From Pseudoxanthomonas taiwanensis (GTDB taxonomy: Bacteria; Pseudomonadota; Gammaproteobacteria; Xanthomonadales; Xanthomonadaceae): 45,206 bases of DNA. The notes under the pieces were generated by a model, which had not been told where the DNA came from, searched no databases, and saw only the letters and a list, made by a program, of their open reading frames with translations. The position numbers were made by a program, and so were the translations under genes. The stretch is from contig NZ_PDWK01000021.1 in assembly GCF_010093135.1 (NCBI RefSeq), forward strand, positions 1 to 45,206, read 5' to 3'. Shown here piece after piece: positions 5,984-15,152 of this stretch. Within the stretch, counting starts at the first letter, position 1; every line of letters starts with the position of its first letter.

Positions 5984-8077
5984 ATGCGTTCCCCCCGCGC
6001 ATCCCTGCTGGCCCCCGGCATCTGCGCCGTGCTCCTGGCATGGCCGGCGCGGGCCGCCGAGGTCACGCCGCTGCCGGGCGTGGTGGTGACCGCGCGGGTG
6101 GAATCGGTGCCCGCCTTCGAGCTGCCGGCCGCGCTGGACGTGATCGACCTGCGCGAGGACAACCGCGCCCGCGCCGACCTGGCCGAGGCGCTGGGTGGCG
6201 TGCCCGGCCTGCTGGCGCGCGAGCGGCAGAACCGCGCCCAGGACACCCAGCTGTCGATCCGCGGCTTCGGCGCGCGCGCCACCTTCGGCGTGCGCGGCGT
6301 GCGCCTGTACGCCGACGGCATCCCCGCGACCCTGCCCGACGGCCAGGGCCAGCTGTCGCACTTCGCCCTGGCCGCGGCCGAGCGGGTGGAAGTGATGCGC
6401 GGCCCGTTCTCGGCCCTGTACGGCAATTCCTCCGGCGGCGTGGTGCAGGTGTGGAGCGCCGACGGCGGCGGGGAGACGGAGCTGGCCCTGCGCGGCGTGG
6501 CCGCGCGCTACGGCCTGCGCAACGCCAGCGCCAGCCTGCGCGGCAGCGCCGCCGGCACCGGCTACCACCTGGCCCTGGCCCGTCTGGACGGCGACGGCTA
6601 CCGCGCGCATTCGGCCGCGCGCCGCACCTGGGGCAACCTCAAGCTGCATCGCGACCTGCCCGGCGGCGGCCGCCTGGATCTGGTGGCCAACCGCTTCGAC
6701 GCGCCCGACGCGCAGGACCCGCTGGGGCTGGACGCCGCCCAGCTGCGCGCCAATCCGCGCCAGGCCGCGGCACCCGCCTGGCAGTACGACACCCGCAAGT
6801 CGGTGCGCCAGGCCCAGGCCGGCCTGGCCTGGCGGCAGCCGCTGGGCGCGGCCACCACCCCGCGCGCCAGCGTGTACGCCGGGCAGCGCGCGGTGGAGCA
6901 GTTCCTGGCCGTGCCGGTGGCGGCGCAGGCCAATCCGCTCAACGGCGGTGGCGTGGTGGACCTGGACGGCGGCCATGGCGGCGGCGACGTGCGCGCCACC
7001 TGGCAGGACGGCGAGGGCCGCTTCGAGCTGACTGCGGGGCTGGCCCACGAGCGCCAGCGCCAGCACCGCCGCGGCTTCGAGAACTTCCGCGGCGACGAGC
7101 CTGGCGTGCGCGGCGCCCGGCGCCGCGACCAGCACGACACTGTGCGCGCCAGCGACGGGTACCTGCAGGCCTGGTGGAAGTTCGCCCCGGCCTGGGCGCT
7201 GCAGCTGGGCGCGCGCCACAGCACGGTGCGTTTCCGCTCGCAGGACCACTACGTCACCGCGGCCAACCCCGACGACAGCGGCCGGGTGGAATACCGGCAG
7301 ACCACCCCGGTGGCCGGCCTGGTGTTCGCCCCGCACGCGGACCTGCGCCTGTACCTGGCCGCCGGGCGCGGCTTCGAGACCCCGACCCTCAACGAGCTGG
7401 CCTACCGCGCCGACGGCGGCGCCGGCCTGGCCCTGGACCTGGCTCCCGCGGTCAGCCGCAACCTGGAGCTGGGCGGCAAGTGGCGCGGCGCCGGCGGGGC
7501 GCGGCTGGAGGCGGCGCTGTTCCGCGCCGACACCGACGACGAGCTGGCCGTGGCCGCCAACACCGGCGGGCGCAGCGCCTCCCACAACGTCGGCCGCGCC
7601 CGCCGCCAGGGTGCGGAGCTGGCCGCGCAGCTGCCGCTGGCGCCCGGCTGGTCGCTGCAGCTGGCCGCCACCTGGCTGGACGCGCGCTTCCGCGACGGCT
7701 TCTGCACCGGTCCCTGCGCGCCGGCCACACGGGTGGCGCCCGGCACCCGCATCCCCGGCGTGCCACGACGCCAGGCCTGGGCACGGCTGCAGTGGCAGGG
7801 CCAGCGCTGGGAAGCCGCGGCCGAGGCACAGGGCCTGGGCGAGGTCACGGTGGACGACCGCGGCAGCGCACGGGCGCCGGGCCACGGCCTGCTGCACCTG
7901 GAGCTGGCCCGCCGCTGGGAGCTGGGCGGGGACGGCCACCTGCGCGGCTTCGCCCGCCTGGACAACGCGCTGGACCGGGCCCACGTGGGTTCGGTGATCG
8001 TCAACGAGGGCAACGGCCGCTACTACGAGCCCGGCCTGGGCCGCAGCCTGCTGCTGGGCCTGGAATGGCGGCACTGA
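5984..8077 (+). CDS. TonB-dependent outer-membrane receptor
   Basis: The 697-residue receptor has a signal peptide (about residues 1-25), a plug domain and a C-terminal beta-barrel ending in LLGLEWRH. The plug region shows LPGVVVTARVES (TonB-box area), QLSIRGFGARATFGVRGVRLYADG and VEVMRGPFSALYGNSSGGVV, all standard for the family. Barrel landmarks such as GRGFETPTLNELAY are characteristic of siderophore/iron-type receptors (PF00593). Substrate cannot be read from the sequence; iron chelates or small aromatics are possible. It stands between phhA and the aminotransferase on the same strand but has its own candidate promoter. Import would need the TonB-ExbBD proteins encoded at the end of the window. 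Confidence 0.9.
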   Translation: MRSPRASLLAPGICAVLLAWPARAAEVTPLPGVVVTARVESVPAFELPAALDVIDLREDNRARADLAEALGGVPGLLARERQNRAQDTQLSIRGFGARATFGVRGVRLYADGIPATLPDGQGQLSHFALAAAERVEVMRGPFSALYGNSSGGVVQVWSADGGGETELALRGVAARYGLRNASASLRGSAAGTGYHLALARLDGDGYRAHSAARRTWGNLKLHRDLPGGGRLDLVANRFDAPDAQDPLGLDAAQLRANPRQAAAPAWQYDTRKSVRQAQAGLAWRQPLGAATTPRASVYAGQRAVEQFLAVPVAAQANPLNGGGVVDLDGGHGGGDVRATWQDGEGRFELTAGLAHERQRQHRRGFENFRGDEPGVRGARRRDQHDTVRASDGYLQAWWKFAPAWALQLGARHSTVRFRSQDHYVTAANPDDSGRVEYRQTTPVAGLVFAPHADLRLYLAAGRGFETPTLNELAYRADGGAGLALDLAPAVSRNLELGGKWRGAGGARLEAALFRADTDDELAVAANTGGRSASHNVGRARRQGAELAAQLPLAPGWSLQLAATWLDARFRDGFCTGPCAPATRVAPGTRIPGVPRRQAWARLQWQGQRWEAAAEAQGLGEVTVDDRGSARAPGHGLLHLELARRWELGGDGHLRGFARLDNALDRAHVGSVIVNEGNGRYYEPGLGRSLLLGLEWRH

Positions 8078-8125
8078 GCCGGCGCGGTCGCCGCTGAAAC
8101 GGTCGAGACGGCGCGGGCGGCCTGC

Positions 8126-8131
8126 TACGAT
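8126..8131 (+). promoter_or_regulatory. Candidate -10 box (TACGAT)
   Basis: TACGAT lies 69 bases before the aminotransferase start, leaving a leader of about 60 bases. The leader holds a 6-bp hairpin (8145-8150/8159-8164) followed by GTTTTT, which could be the receptor gene's terminator or an attenuator-like element. Confidence 0.3.
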
Positions 8132-8200
8132 GGCGGGGTTTGTGCGCGCCCGCGTGGCGGCGCGGTTTTTCCGGATCCCCCACTACAGCAGAGCCTGGCC

Positions 8201-9400
8201 GTGTCCTTCTTCTCCGACGTCGAACTGGTCCCCGGCGACCCGATCCTGGGCCTGACCGAGGCGTACAACGCCGATCCCCGCCCCACCAAGGTCAACCTGG
8301 GCGTGGGCATCTACTACGACGAGCAGGGCCGCATCCCGCTGCTGAAAGCGGTGCAGCAGGTGGAGCAGGCGCTGGCCGCCAGCGCGCGCCCGCGCGGCTA
8401 CCTGCCGATCGACGGCCTGCCGGCCTACACCCAGGCCACGCGCGAGCTGCTGTTCGGCAAGGACTCGCCGCTGCTGGCCGCCGGCCGCGTGGCCACCACC
8501 CAGACCGTGGGCGGCTCGGGCGCGCTGCGCGTGGGCGCCGAGCTGCTGCGCAAGGTGCTGCCGCACGCCACCGTGGCCCTGAGCAACCCGAGCTGGGAGA
8601 ACCACCGCGCGGTGTTCACCGCCGCCGGCTTCCAGGTGCTGGACTATGCCTATTTCGACCCGTCCACCCACGGCGTGGACTTCGCCGGCATGCTGGCCGA
8701 CCTGCGCAAGCTGCAGCCGGGCACCGTGGTGCTGCTGCACGCCTGCTGCCACAACCCCACCGGCGCCGACCTGACCCTGGAGCAGTGGCGGCATGTGGCG
8801 CAGCTGCTGAAGGAGCGGCAGCTGTTCCCGTTCATCGACATGGCCTACCAGGGCTTCGACAAGGGCATCGCCGAGGATGCGCAGGCCATCGGCGTGATGG
8901 TCGAGGCCGGCATCGACACCTTCGTGGTGGCCAGCTCGTACTCCAAGTCGTTCTCGCTGTACGGCGAACGCGTGGGCGCGCTGAGCGTGGTGGCGGCCAC
9001 CGCCGACCAGGCCAGGGCGGTGCAGTCGCAGATCAAGCGCATCATCCGCACCATCTACTCCAGCCCGTCCGCGCACGGCGCGGCGCTGGTCTCCGGCGTG
9101 CTGACCAGCCCCGAGCTGCGCGCGCTGTGGGAGGACGAGCTGCGGCAGATGCGCGAGCGCATTCACGCCCTGCGCGGCGGCCTGGTGGCCAAGCTGGCCG
9201 AGCTGGGCCGGCCGGAGTTCGGCTTCATCTCCAGGCAGGCCGGCATGTTCTCCTACTCCGGCCTGAGCCGGGAGCAGGTGGACCGCCTGCGCGAGGAGTA
9301 CGGCATCTACGCCGTGGGCACCGGCCGCATCTGCGTGGCCGCGCTGAACCAGGGCAATTTGGAGTACGTGGCCCGCGCCATCGCCGCGGTCAGCGGCTGA
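8201..9400 (+). CDS. tyrB: Aromatic amino acid aminotransferase (class I)
   Basis: The 399-residue PLP enzyme belongs to the AspC/TyrB subgroup (opening DPILGLTEAYNADPRPTKVN) and should interconvert tyrosine, phenylalanine or aspartate with their 2-oxo acids. PLP-binding residues are visible: the Schiff-base lysine K249 in SSYSKSFSLYGERVG, D213 in FIDMAYQGF, and the CCHNPTG loop. The start is a GTG at 8201. With phhA it would carry phenylalanine to 4-hydroxyphenylpyruvate. Aromatic rather than aspartate preference is inferred from context, so the symbol is tentative. A strong terminator follows. Confidence 0.88.
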   Translation: MSFFSDVELVPGDPILGLTEAYNADPRPTKVNLGVGIYYDEQGRIPLLKAVQQVEQALAASARPRGYLPIDGLPAYTQATRELLFGKDSPLLAAGRVATTQTVGGSGALRVGAELLRKVLPHATVALSNPSWENHRAVFTAAGFQVLDYAYFDPSTHGVDFAGMLADLRKLQPGTVVLLHACCHNPTGADLTLEQWRHVAQLLKERQLFPFIDMAYQGFDKGIAEDAQAIGVMVEAGIDTFVVASSYSKSFSLYGERVGALSVVAATADQARAVQSQIKRIIRTIYSSPSAHGAALVSGVLTSPELRALWEDELRQMRERIHALRGGLVAKLAELGRPEFGFISRQAGMFSYSGLSREQVDRLREEYGIYAVGTGRICVAALNQGNLEYVARAIAAVSG

Positions 9401-9425
9401 GCCCGGACGCCCGGGCAGCCGGACA

Positions 9426-9457
9426 CGAAGGCCCCGCGACGCGGGGCCTTCGCTTTT
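9426..9457. terminator. Rho-independent terminator
   Basis: A 12-bp perfect stem, CGAAGGCCCCGC/GCGGGGCCTTCG (9426-9437 and 9441-9452), with loop GAC, is followed by CTTTT. It sits between convergent genes and probably serves mainly the aminotransferase. Confidence 0.9.
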
Positions 9458-9468
9458 CCGCGCGGGGA

Positions 9469-10731
<1,263 letters not shown>

Positions 10732-11751
10732 TCAGCGCTTCACGTCGAAGCGGCCCTCGCCCATCAGCGCCTCGACCTCGGCCTCGGAGGCCAGGCTGAA
10801 GTCGCCCGGGATCGCGTGCTTGAGGCAGCCGGCGGCCAGGCCGAAGCGGATGGTGCGCTCCGGCGCCCAGCCGCGGATGAGCCCGTGCAGCACGCCGGCG
10901 GCGAAGGCGTCGCCGCCGCCGATGCGGTCCACGATCGGGCCGACCTCCAGCGCCGGGGCCAGCGCGACGGCACCGTCGCGCCCGACCAGCACGCCGGCCA
11001 GGGCGTGGTGGTCCACGTTGCGCGGGGTGCGCAGGGTGCAGGCCATCCAGCGCAGGTGCGGGAAGGCGGCGAAGGCATCGGCCGCGGCGGCCCGCACCCG
11101 CTCCAGCGCCTCCGCCTGCGGGTACTGCCCGCCCAGCACCACGCCCATGTCGCGGTGGTCGGCGAACAGCACATCGGCCTGGCCCATCAGCCCGCGCAGG
11201 ATGGTTGGCGCGTCGCCGTTCCAGGCCTGCCACAGGCTCGGGCGGAAGTTGCCGTCGAAGGACACCTTCACTCCGGCCGCGCGCGCGGCGCGGGCGGCGG
11301 CCAGCGCCGCGGCGGCGGTGTTGGCGCCCAGCGCCGGGGTCACGCCGGACAGGTGCAGCCAGTCGGCGCCGGCCAGCAGGCCGGGCCAGTCGTAGGCGTC
11401 GGCCGCGGCCAGGGCGAAGGCCGAGCCGGCGCGGTCGTACAGCACCTCGGCCGGGCGCTGCGCCGCGCCCGGTGCCAGGAAGTACAGGCCCATGCGCCCG
11501 GGCACCTTGCGCACCCCCGCGGTGTCCAGGCCGTGGCGGCGCAGCTCACCGGCCACCGCCTCGCCCAGCGCGTTGTCGGCCACCGTGCTGACCATGGCCA
11601 CGTGGTGGCCGAAGCGGGCCAGCGACACCCCGACGTTGGCCTCGGCGCCGCCCACGCACACTTCCAGCTGCGGCCGCTGCAGCAGCTTCTCGCGGCCGGG
11701 CGCGCTCAGGCGCAGCAGCAGCTCACCGAAACAGACGACACGCGCGGACAT
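10732..11751 (-). CDS. kdgK: 2-keto-3-deoxygluconate kinase
   Basis: This 339-residue PfkB/ribokinase-family enzyme should phosphorylate 2-keto-3-deoxygluconate (KDG) to KDPG, feeding the Entner-Doudoroff aldolase. The N-terminal GGAEANVGVSLARFG and the C-terminal DRIGGGDAFAAG (catalytic base D281) are the two PfkB signatures. The ATG at 11751 has AGGAGAA upstream; a longer frame begins with an ATG at 11847, but that ATG lies inside the operator and overlaps the -10 box. It is divergent from the uronate-locus receptor and shares the TGACACCG operator with kduI, so it is the last intracellular step of the 31-kb catabolic route. Confidence 0.93.
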   Translation of the reverse strand: MSARVVCFGELLLRLSAPGREKLLQRPQLEVCVGGAEANVGVSLARFGHHVAMVSTVADNALGEAVAGELRRHGLDTAGVRKVPGRMGLYFLAPGAAQRPAEVLYDRAGSAFALAAADAYDWPGLLAGADWLHLSGVTPALGANTAAAALAAARAARAAGVKVSFDGNFRPSLWQAWNGDAPTILRGLMGQADVLFADHRDMGVVLGGQYPQAEALERVRAAAADAFAAFPHLRWMACTLRTPRNVDHHALAGVLVGRDGAVALAPALEVGPIVDRIGGGDAFAAGVLHGLIRGWAPERTIRFGLAAGCLKHAIPGDFSLASEAEVEALMGEGRFDVKR

Positions 11752-11831
11752 GGGTTCTCCTGTGGTTGGGGCGGCAGGTTCCCGGCGGGAGCGGCCATGG
11801 TGGCACGGCGCCGCGCCCGCCGGGCGCCGGA

Positions 11832-11852
11832 TGGCCAGCGGTGTCATTCTAG
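11832..11852 (-). promoter_or_regulatory. kdgK promoter -10 box with overlapping operator
   Basis: On the minus strand TAGAAT (11852-11847) is followed at once by the half-site TGACACCG and then CTGGCCA (11846-11832). A repressor on TGACACCG would cover the -10 region directly. The half-site is identical to that of the kduI and hydratase operators. Confidence 0.65.
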
Positions 11853-11888
11853 CTTCGGCCCGGCGCCGCAGGCCCCCGCGGGCATGTG

Positions 11889-11952
11889 AACGCTAACATC
11901 TTCAATGTGTTGCAGCGCAAGATGCTGCGCCGCGCACGGCGGTGTTAGCGTT
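11889..11952. repeat. Spaced inverted repeat AACGCTAACA/TGTTAGCGTT
   Basis: Ten-base arms at 11889-11898 and 11943-11952 are exact reverse complements separated by 44 bases. TGTTAGCG/CGCTAACA are typical half-sites of LacI-type operators. Inside lies GCAGC-GCAAGAT-GCTGC (11912-11928). Confidence 0.6.
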
Positions 11953-11957
11953 TCCTT

Positions 11958-11972
11958 TGACCAGCGGTGTCA
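11958..11972 (+). promoter_or_regulatory. Operator half-site upstream of receptor gene
   Basis: TGACCAGCGGTGTCA contains CGGTGTCA, the reverse complement of the TGACACCG half-site found before kdgK, the hydratase and kduI. It lies 57 bases before the receptor ATG; TTGACC at its left end could double as a -35 box. Confidence 0.55.
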
Positions 11973-12028
11973 TGCCGCGTGGCCCTGTTTGCATCGCTCC
12001 AACAGATCAGCAGCCCTCGGGAGGGGAT

Positions 12029-14791
12029 ATGCACACTCGCAGTAACCGCCGCAAGACACCGGTTACCTTGCTGGCCGCGTCGATCGGCCTGGCGTTGTAC
12101 GCGCCCGCGTTCGCCCAGGATTCCCAGGATCCGCAGGGGTCCGGACAGGGCGGGGAGGCGGTCGAACTGGAGGCCGTGGTGGTTACCGGCTACCGCGCCA
12201 GCCTGGAGCGCGCCATCGACATCAAGCGCGGCGAGGCCGGCGTGGTCGACGCCATCGTCGCCGAGGACGTGGGCAAGTTCCCCGACCTCAACCTGGCCGA
12301 ATCGCTGCAACGCATCCCCGGCGTGGTGATCACCCGCGACGCCGGCGAAGGCCGCAACATCTCGGTGCGCGGCCTGGGTCCGGACTTCACCCGCGTGCGC
12401 ATCAATGGCATGGAGGCGCTGACCACGGTCAACTCCTCCGACCAGAACGGCGGCACCAATCGCAGCCGCGGGTTCGACTTCAACGTGTTCGCGTCGGACC
12501 TGTTCCAGCAGATGATCGTGCGCAAGACCGCCTCGGCCGAGGTGGACGAGGGTTCGCTGGGCGCGACCGTGGACCTGCGCACCGCCCGCCCGTTCGACTA
12601 CGACGGCCTGACCGTGGCCGCCAGCGGCCAGGTCAGCTACGGCGACATGGGCGGCGACGCCGACCCGCGCGTGGCCGCGCTGGTGTCCAACACCTGGGCC
12701 GACGGCCGCTTCGGCGCCCTGCTGTCGGTGGCCTACTCGGAGAAGACCACGCTCGAGGAAGGCACCGGCTCCGGCCGCTGGGCCAACGGCACCAGCAACG
12801 GCGGCTTCAACCCGGCCTCGACCTTCACCGACGCCATGCGCGCCGACGTGTTCCATCCGCGCTTCCCGCGCTACACCTGGATGGAGCACGACCAGAAGCG
12901 CACCGGCGTGACCGGCGCCCTGCAGTTCAAGCCGGGCGACGACACCGAAATCACCCTGGAAGGCCTGTACTCTAAGATCGACGCCACCCGCCGCGAGCAC
13001 TACATCGAGGCCATCTCCTTCAGCCGCGGCGCCTCGCAGGGCGGCAAGCCGGAGACCATCGTCCGCGACGGCTACGTCGACCCGGCCACCGGCGCCCTGC
13101 TGTACGGCCAGTTCGACAACGTCGACGTGCGCGCCGAGCACCGCTACGACGAGTGGGACACGGTGTTCAAGCAGATCGGCCTGAACCTGACCCACGACTT
13201 CACCGACGCGTTCACCGTCAACGCCAAGGTCGGCACGTCCTCGTCCGAGCACCAGAACCCGGTGCAGACGACGATCATGATGGACAAGCTCAACGTCGGC
13301 GGCTACAGCTACGACTACCGCGGCAACAAGTGGGCGCCGGTGCTCAACTACGGCATCGACCCCAACGACCCGAACGGCTGGACGCTGTCCACCATCCGCA
13401 TGCGCCAGAACCGGGTGGACAACGACTTCGACGTCGGCCAGGTGGACTTCAACTGGGCCCTCAGCCCCGGCTTCCGCCTGAAGGGCGGCGTGCAGGCCAA
13501 GGACTACTCCTTCGACTCGAAGGAGTGGCGCCGCACCGCCAACGAGGCCATCGTCCCGGCGTTCCCGGGCGGCGACGCCACCGTGCCGGCCGAGTACGTG
13601 CAGCAGGCGCGCCTGAAGGGCGTGAAGGGCTCGCCGGGTGCCTGGGTGGTGCCGGACTTCGATGCCATCGCCGACCTGTTCGACATCTTCAGCGGCCAGG
13701 GCACCTTCGAGCTGAGCCCGTACGCGGCCAGCACCCGCAGCGTCGAGGAAAAGGACCGCGGCGTGTGGGTGCAGGGCGAGTTCTCGGTGGACCTGGGCCC
13801 GATCCCGCTTTCGGGCAACTTCGGCGTGCGCCACGTCAAGACCAAGCAGCGCTCCAGCGGTGTGGCCACCATCGCCGGCACTCCGACCACGCTCACCGTC
13901 GAGCGCGAGTACAGCGACACCCTGCCGGCGATGAACCTGGTGGCGGAGATCACCCCGGACTTCCTGCTGCGTCTGGGCGCGGCCAAGGTGATGACCCGTC
14001 CGGGCCTGGGCAGCCTGACCCCGGGCGTGACCGTCAGCGTCAGCGGCGGCTCGCGCAACGTCAGCGGCGGCAACCCGAACCTGGATCCGATCCGCGCCAA
14101 GACCTACGACCTGAGCGCCGAGTGGTACTTCCAGGACGGCGCCATGGCCAGCGTGGGCCTGTTCCTGAAGGACATCGACAGCTTCGTCCAGACCACCCGC
14201 GAGGTGCGGCCGTTCTACACCAGCGGCCTGCCGGCCAGCATCGCCGAGTCCTTCGGCGTCAGCGCCAACGACGACTTCGTGTTCTCGGTGCCGGTCAACA
14301 CCCCGGGCGGCGACCTGAAGGGCGTGGAGGCCAACTACGTCCAGCCCTTCACCTTCCTGCCAGGCTTCTGGAGCAACTTCGGCGTCCAGCTGAACTACAC
14401 CTGGGTGGACTCGAAGATCCAGTACCTGACCTCCTCGGGCGCGCTGTCGTACAAGACCGACCTGACCGGCCTGTCGCGCCATTCGTGGAACGCCACCCTG
14501 TTCTACGAGGGCGAGAAGTTCTCCGGCCGCATCTCGGCGACCAACCGCGACGACTACCTGATCCAGGTGCCGGCGACCGAGGCGGGCTTCGACGTACACG
14601 GCCAGACCGGCACCACCTACGTGGACATGTCGCTGCGCTACAAGCTCAGCGAGCAGCTGGAGCTGAGCCTGGAGGGCATCAACCTGACCAACGAGCCGCA
14701 GCAGTCCTGGGTCGGCTCGGCCTGGCAGCTGCCGCTGGACTACAGCGAGACCGGCCGCCATTACCTGCTGGGCCTGCGCTACAAGTTCTGA
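12029..14791 (+). CDS. TonB-dependent receptor (TonB-Xanth-Caul type)
   Basis: The 920-residue outer-membrane receptor has a signal peptide (to about residue 30), a plug (VVVTGYRASLERAIDIKR, EDVGKFPDLNLAESLQRIPG, ISVRGLGPDFTRVRINGMEA) and a barrel ending in YLLGLRYKF. The KFPDLNLAESLQRIPG segment is typical of the TIGR01782 group, which imports oligosaccharides in Xanthomonas and Caulobacter. The ATG at 12029 has GAGGGGAT just upstream. It opens the plus-strand part of the uronate locus and should import the oligosaccharide released outside the cell. An operator-like AGACACCGGTTACC (12054-12067) lies within codons 9-13. A strong terminator follows. Confidence 0.93.
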   Translation: MHTRSNRRKTPVTLLAASIGLALYAPAFAQDSQDPQGSGQGGEAVELEAVVVTGYRASLERAIDIKRGEAGVVDAIVAEDVGKFPDLNLAESLQRIPGVVITRDAGEGRNISVRGLGPDFTRVRINGMEALTTVNSSDQNGGTNRSRGFDFNVFASDLFQQMIVRKTASAEVDEGSLGATVDLRTARPFDYDGLTVAASGQVSYGDMGGDADPRVAALVSNTWADGRFGALLSVAYSEKTTLEEGTGSGRWANGTSNGGFNPASTFTDAMRADVFHPRFPRYTWMEHDQKRTGVTGALQFKPGDDTEITLEGLYSKIDATRREHYIEAISFSRGASQGGKPETIVRDGYVDPATGALLYGQFDNVDVRAEHRYDEWDTVFKQIGLNLTHDFTDAFTVNAKVGTSSSEHQNPVQTTIMMDKLNVGGYSYDYRGNKWAPVLNYGIDPNDPNGWTLSTIRMRQNRVDNDFDVGQVDFNWALSPGFRLKGGVQAKDYSFDSKEWRRTANEAIVPAFPGGDATVPAEYVQQARLKGVKGSPGAWVVPDFDAIADLFDIFSGQGTFELSPYAASTRSVEEKDRGVWVQGEFSVDLGPIPLSGNFGVRHVKTKQRSSGVATIAGTPTTLTVEREYSDTLPAMNLVAEITPDFLLRLGAAKVMTRPGLGSLTPGVTVSVSGGSRNVSGGNPNLDPIRAKTYDLSAEWYFQDGAMASVGLFLKDIDSFVQTTREVRPFYTSGLPASIAESFGVSANDDFVFSVPVNTPGGDLKGVEANYVQPFTFLPGFWSNFGVQLNYTWVDSKIQYLTSSGALSYKTDLTGLSRHSWNATLFYEGEKFSGRISATNRDDYLIQVPATEAGFDVHGQTGTTYVDMSLRYKLSEQLELSLEGINLTNEPQQSWVGSAWQLPLDYSETGRHYLLGLRYKF
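12054..12067 (+). promoter_or_regulatory. Operator-like site inside receptor coding start
   Basis: AGACACCGGTTACC differs by one base from the kduI operator TGACACCGGTTACC. Its centre is 95 bp downstream of the centre of the upstream half-site, a spacing compatible with looping. It also encodes Lys-Thr-Pro-Val-Thr, so chance cannot be excluded here alone. Confidence 0.45.
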
Positions 14792-14813
14792 TCCGGTAGG
14801 ATCGTGTGCCCGG

Positions 14814-14844
14814 AGCCGGGGCGGATGCCGCCCCGGCTTTTTTT
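14814..14844 (+). terminator. Rho-independent terminator of receptor gene
   Basis: An 11-bp stem, AGCCGGGGCGG/CCGCCCCGGCT (14814-14824 and 14828-14838), with a 3-base loop, runs into seven T residues. Confidence 0.92.
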
Positions 14845-15152
14845 CATCCCGTACGCGGCCCGGCTGCTGCGGCGCAAGATGCCGGGGCCGGGCCGGCGTT
14901 GCTACCTTTGCTTTGACCATCGGTGTCATCCGCGCCCGGCGCCCGCCGCGGCCCGGACCGGCACCGCCATCCGCCCTGGGGGACAGGTCACCGCATGCGA
15001 GGCAGGCACCACGCCCGGAAAGACACCGGTTACCTCGCCGGCCTGCGGCCGGCGGCCGCAGCCCTCCCCGTCCCGGCCGGCGCTGCCGGCACCTCCCCGC
15101 GTTCTGGCATGTTCCGGACCGGGCCCGACCTTCCGCTGCCGTCACCACCACG
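14845..15152 (+). promoter_or_regulatory. Leader and control region of the LamG protein gene
   Basis: This non-coding 308 bp repeats the layout of the receptor control region in the same order: GGCGCAAGATGCC (14871-14883), TGACCATCGGTGTCA (14914-14928) and AGACACCGGTTACC (15021-15034). Spacings are 40 and 106 bp, against 41 and 95 bp before the receptor. No clear ribosome site precedes the ATG at 15153. Confidence 0.6.

Noticed and set aside
8145-8170. Hairpin CGCGCC/GGCGCG followed by GTTTTT as a firm terminator
   Set aside because: The stem is only 6 bp and lies downstream of a candidate -10 box for the aminotransferase, so it could equally be part of that leader.
11752-11847. N-terminal extension of kdgK starting MTPLAIRR
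   Set aside because: The ATG is formed by the -10 box and operator; the Met at 11751 has a good ribosome site and fits the family start.
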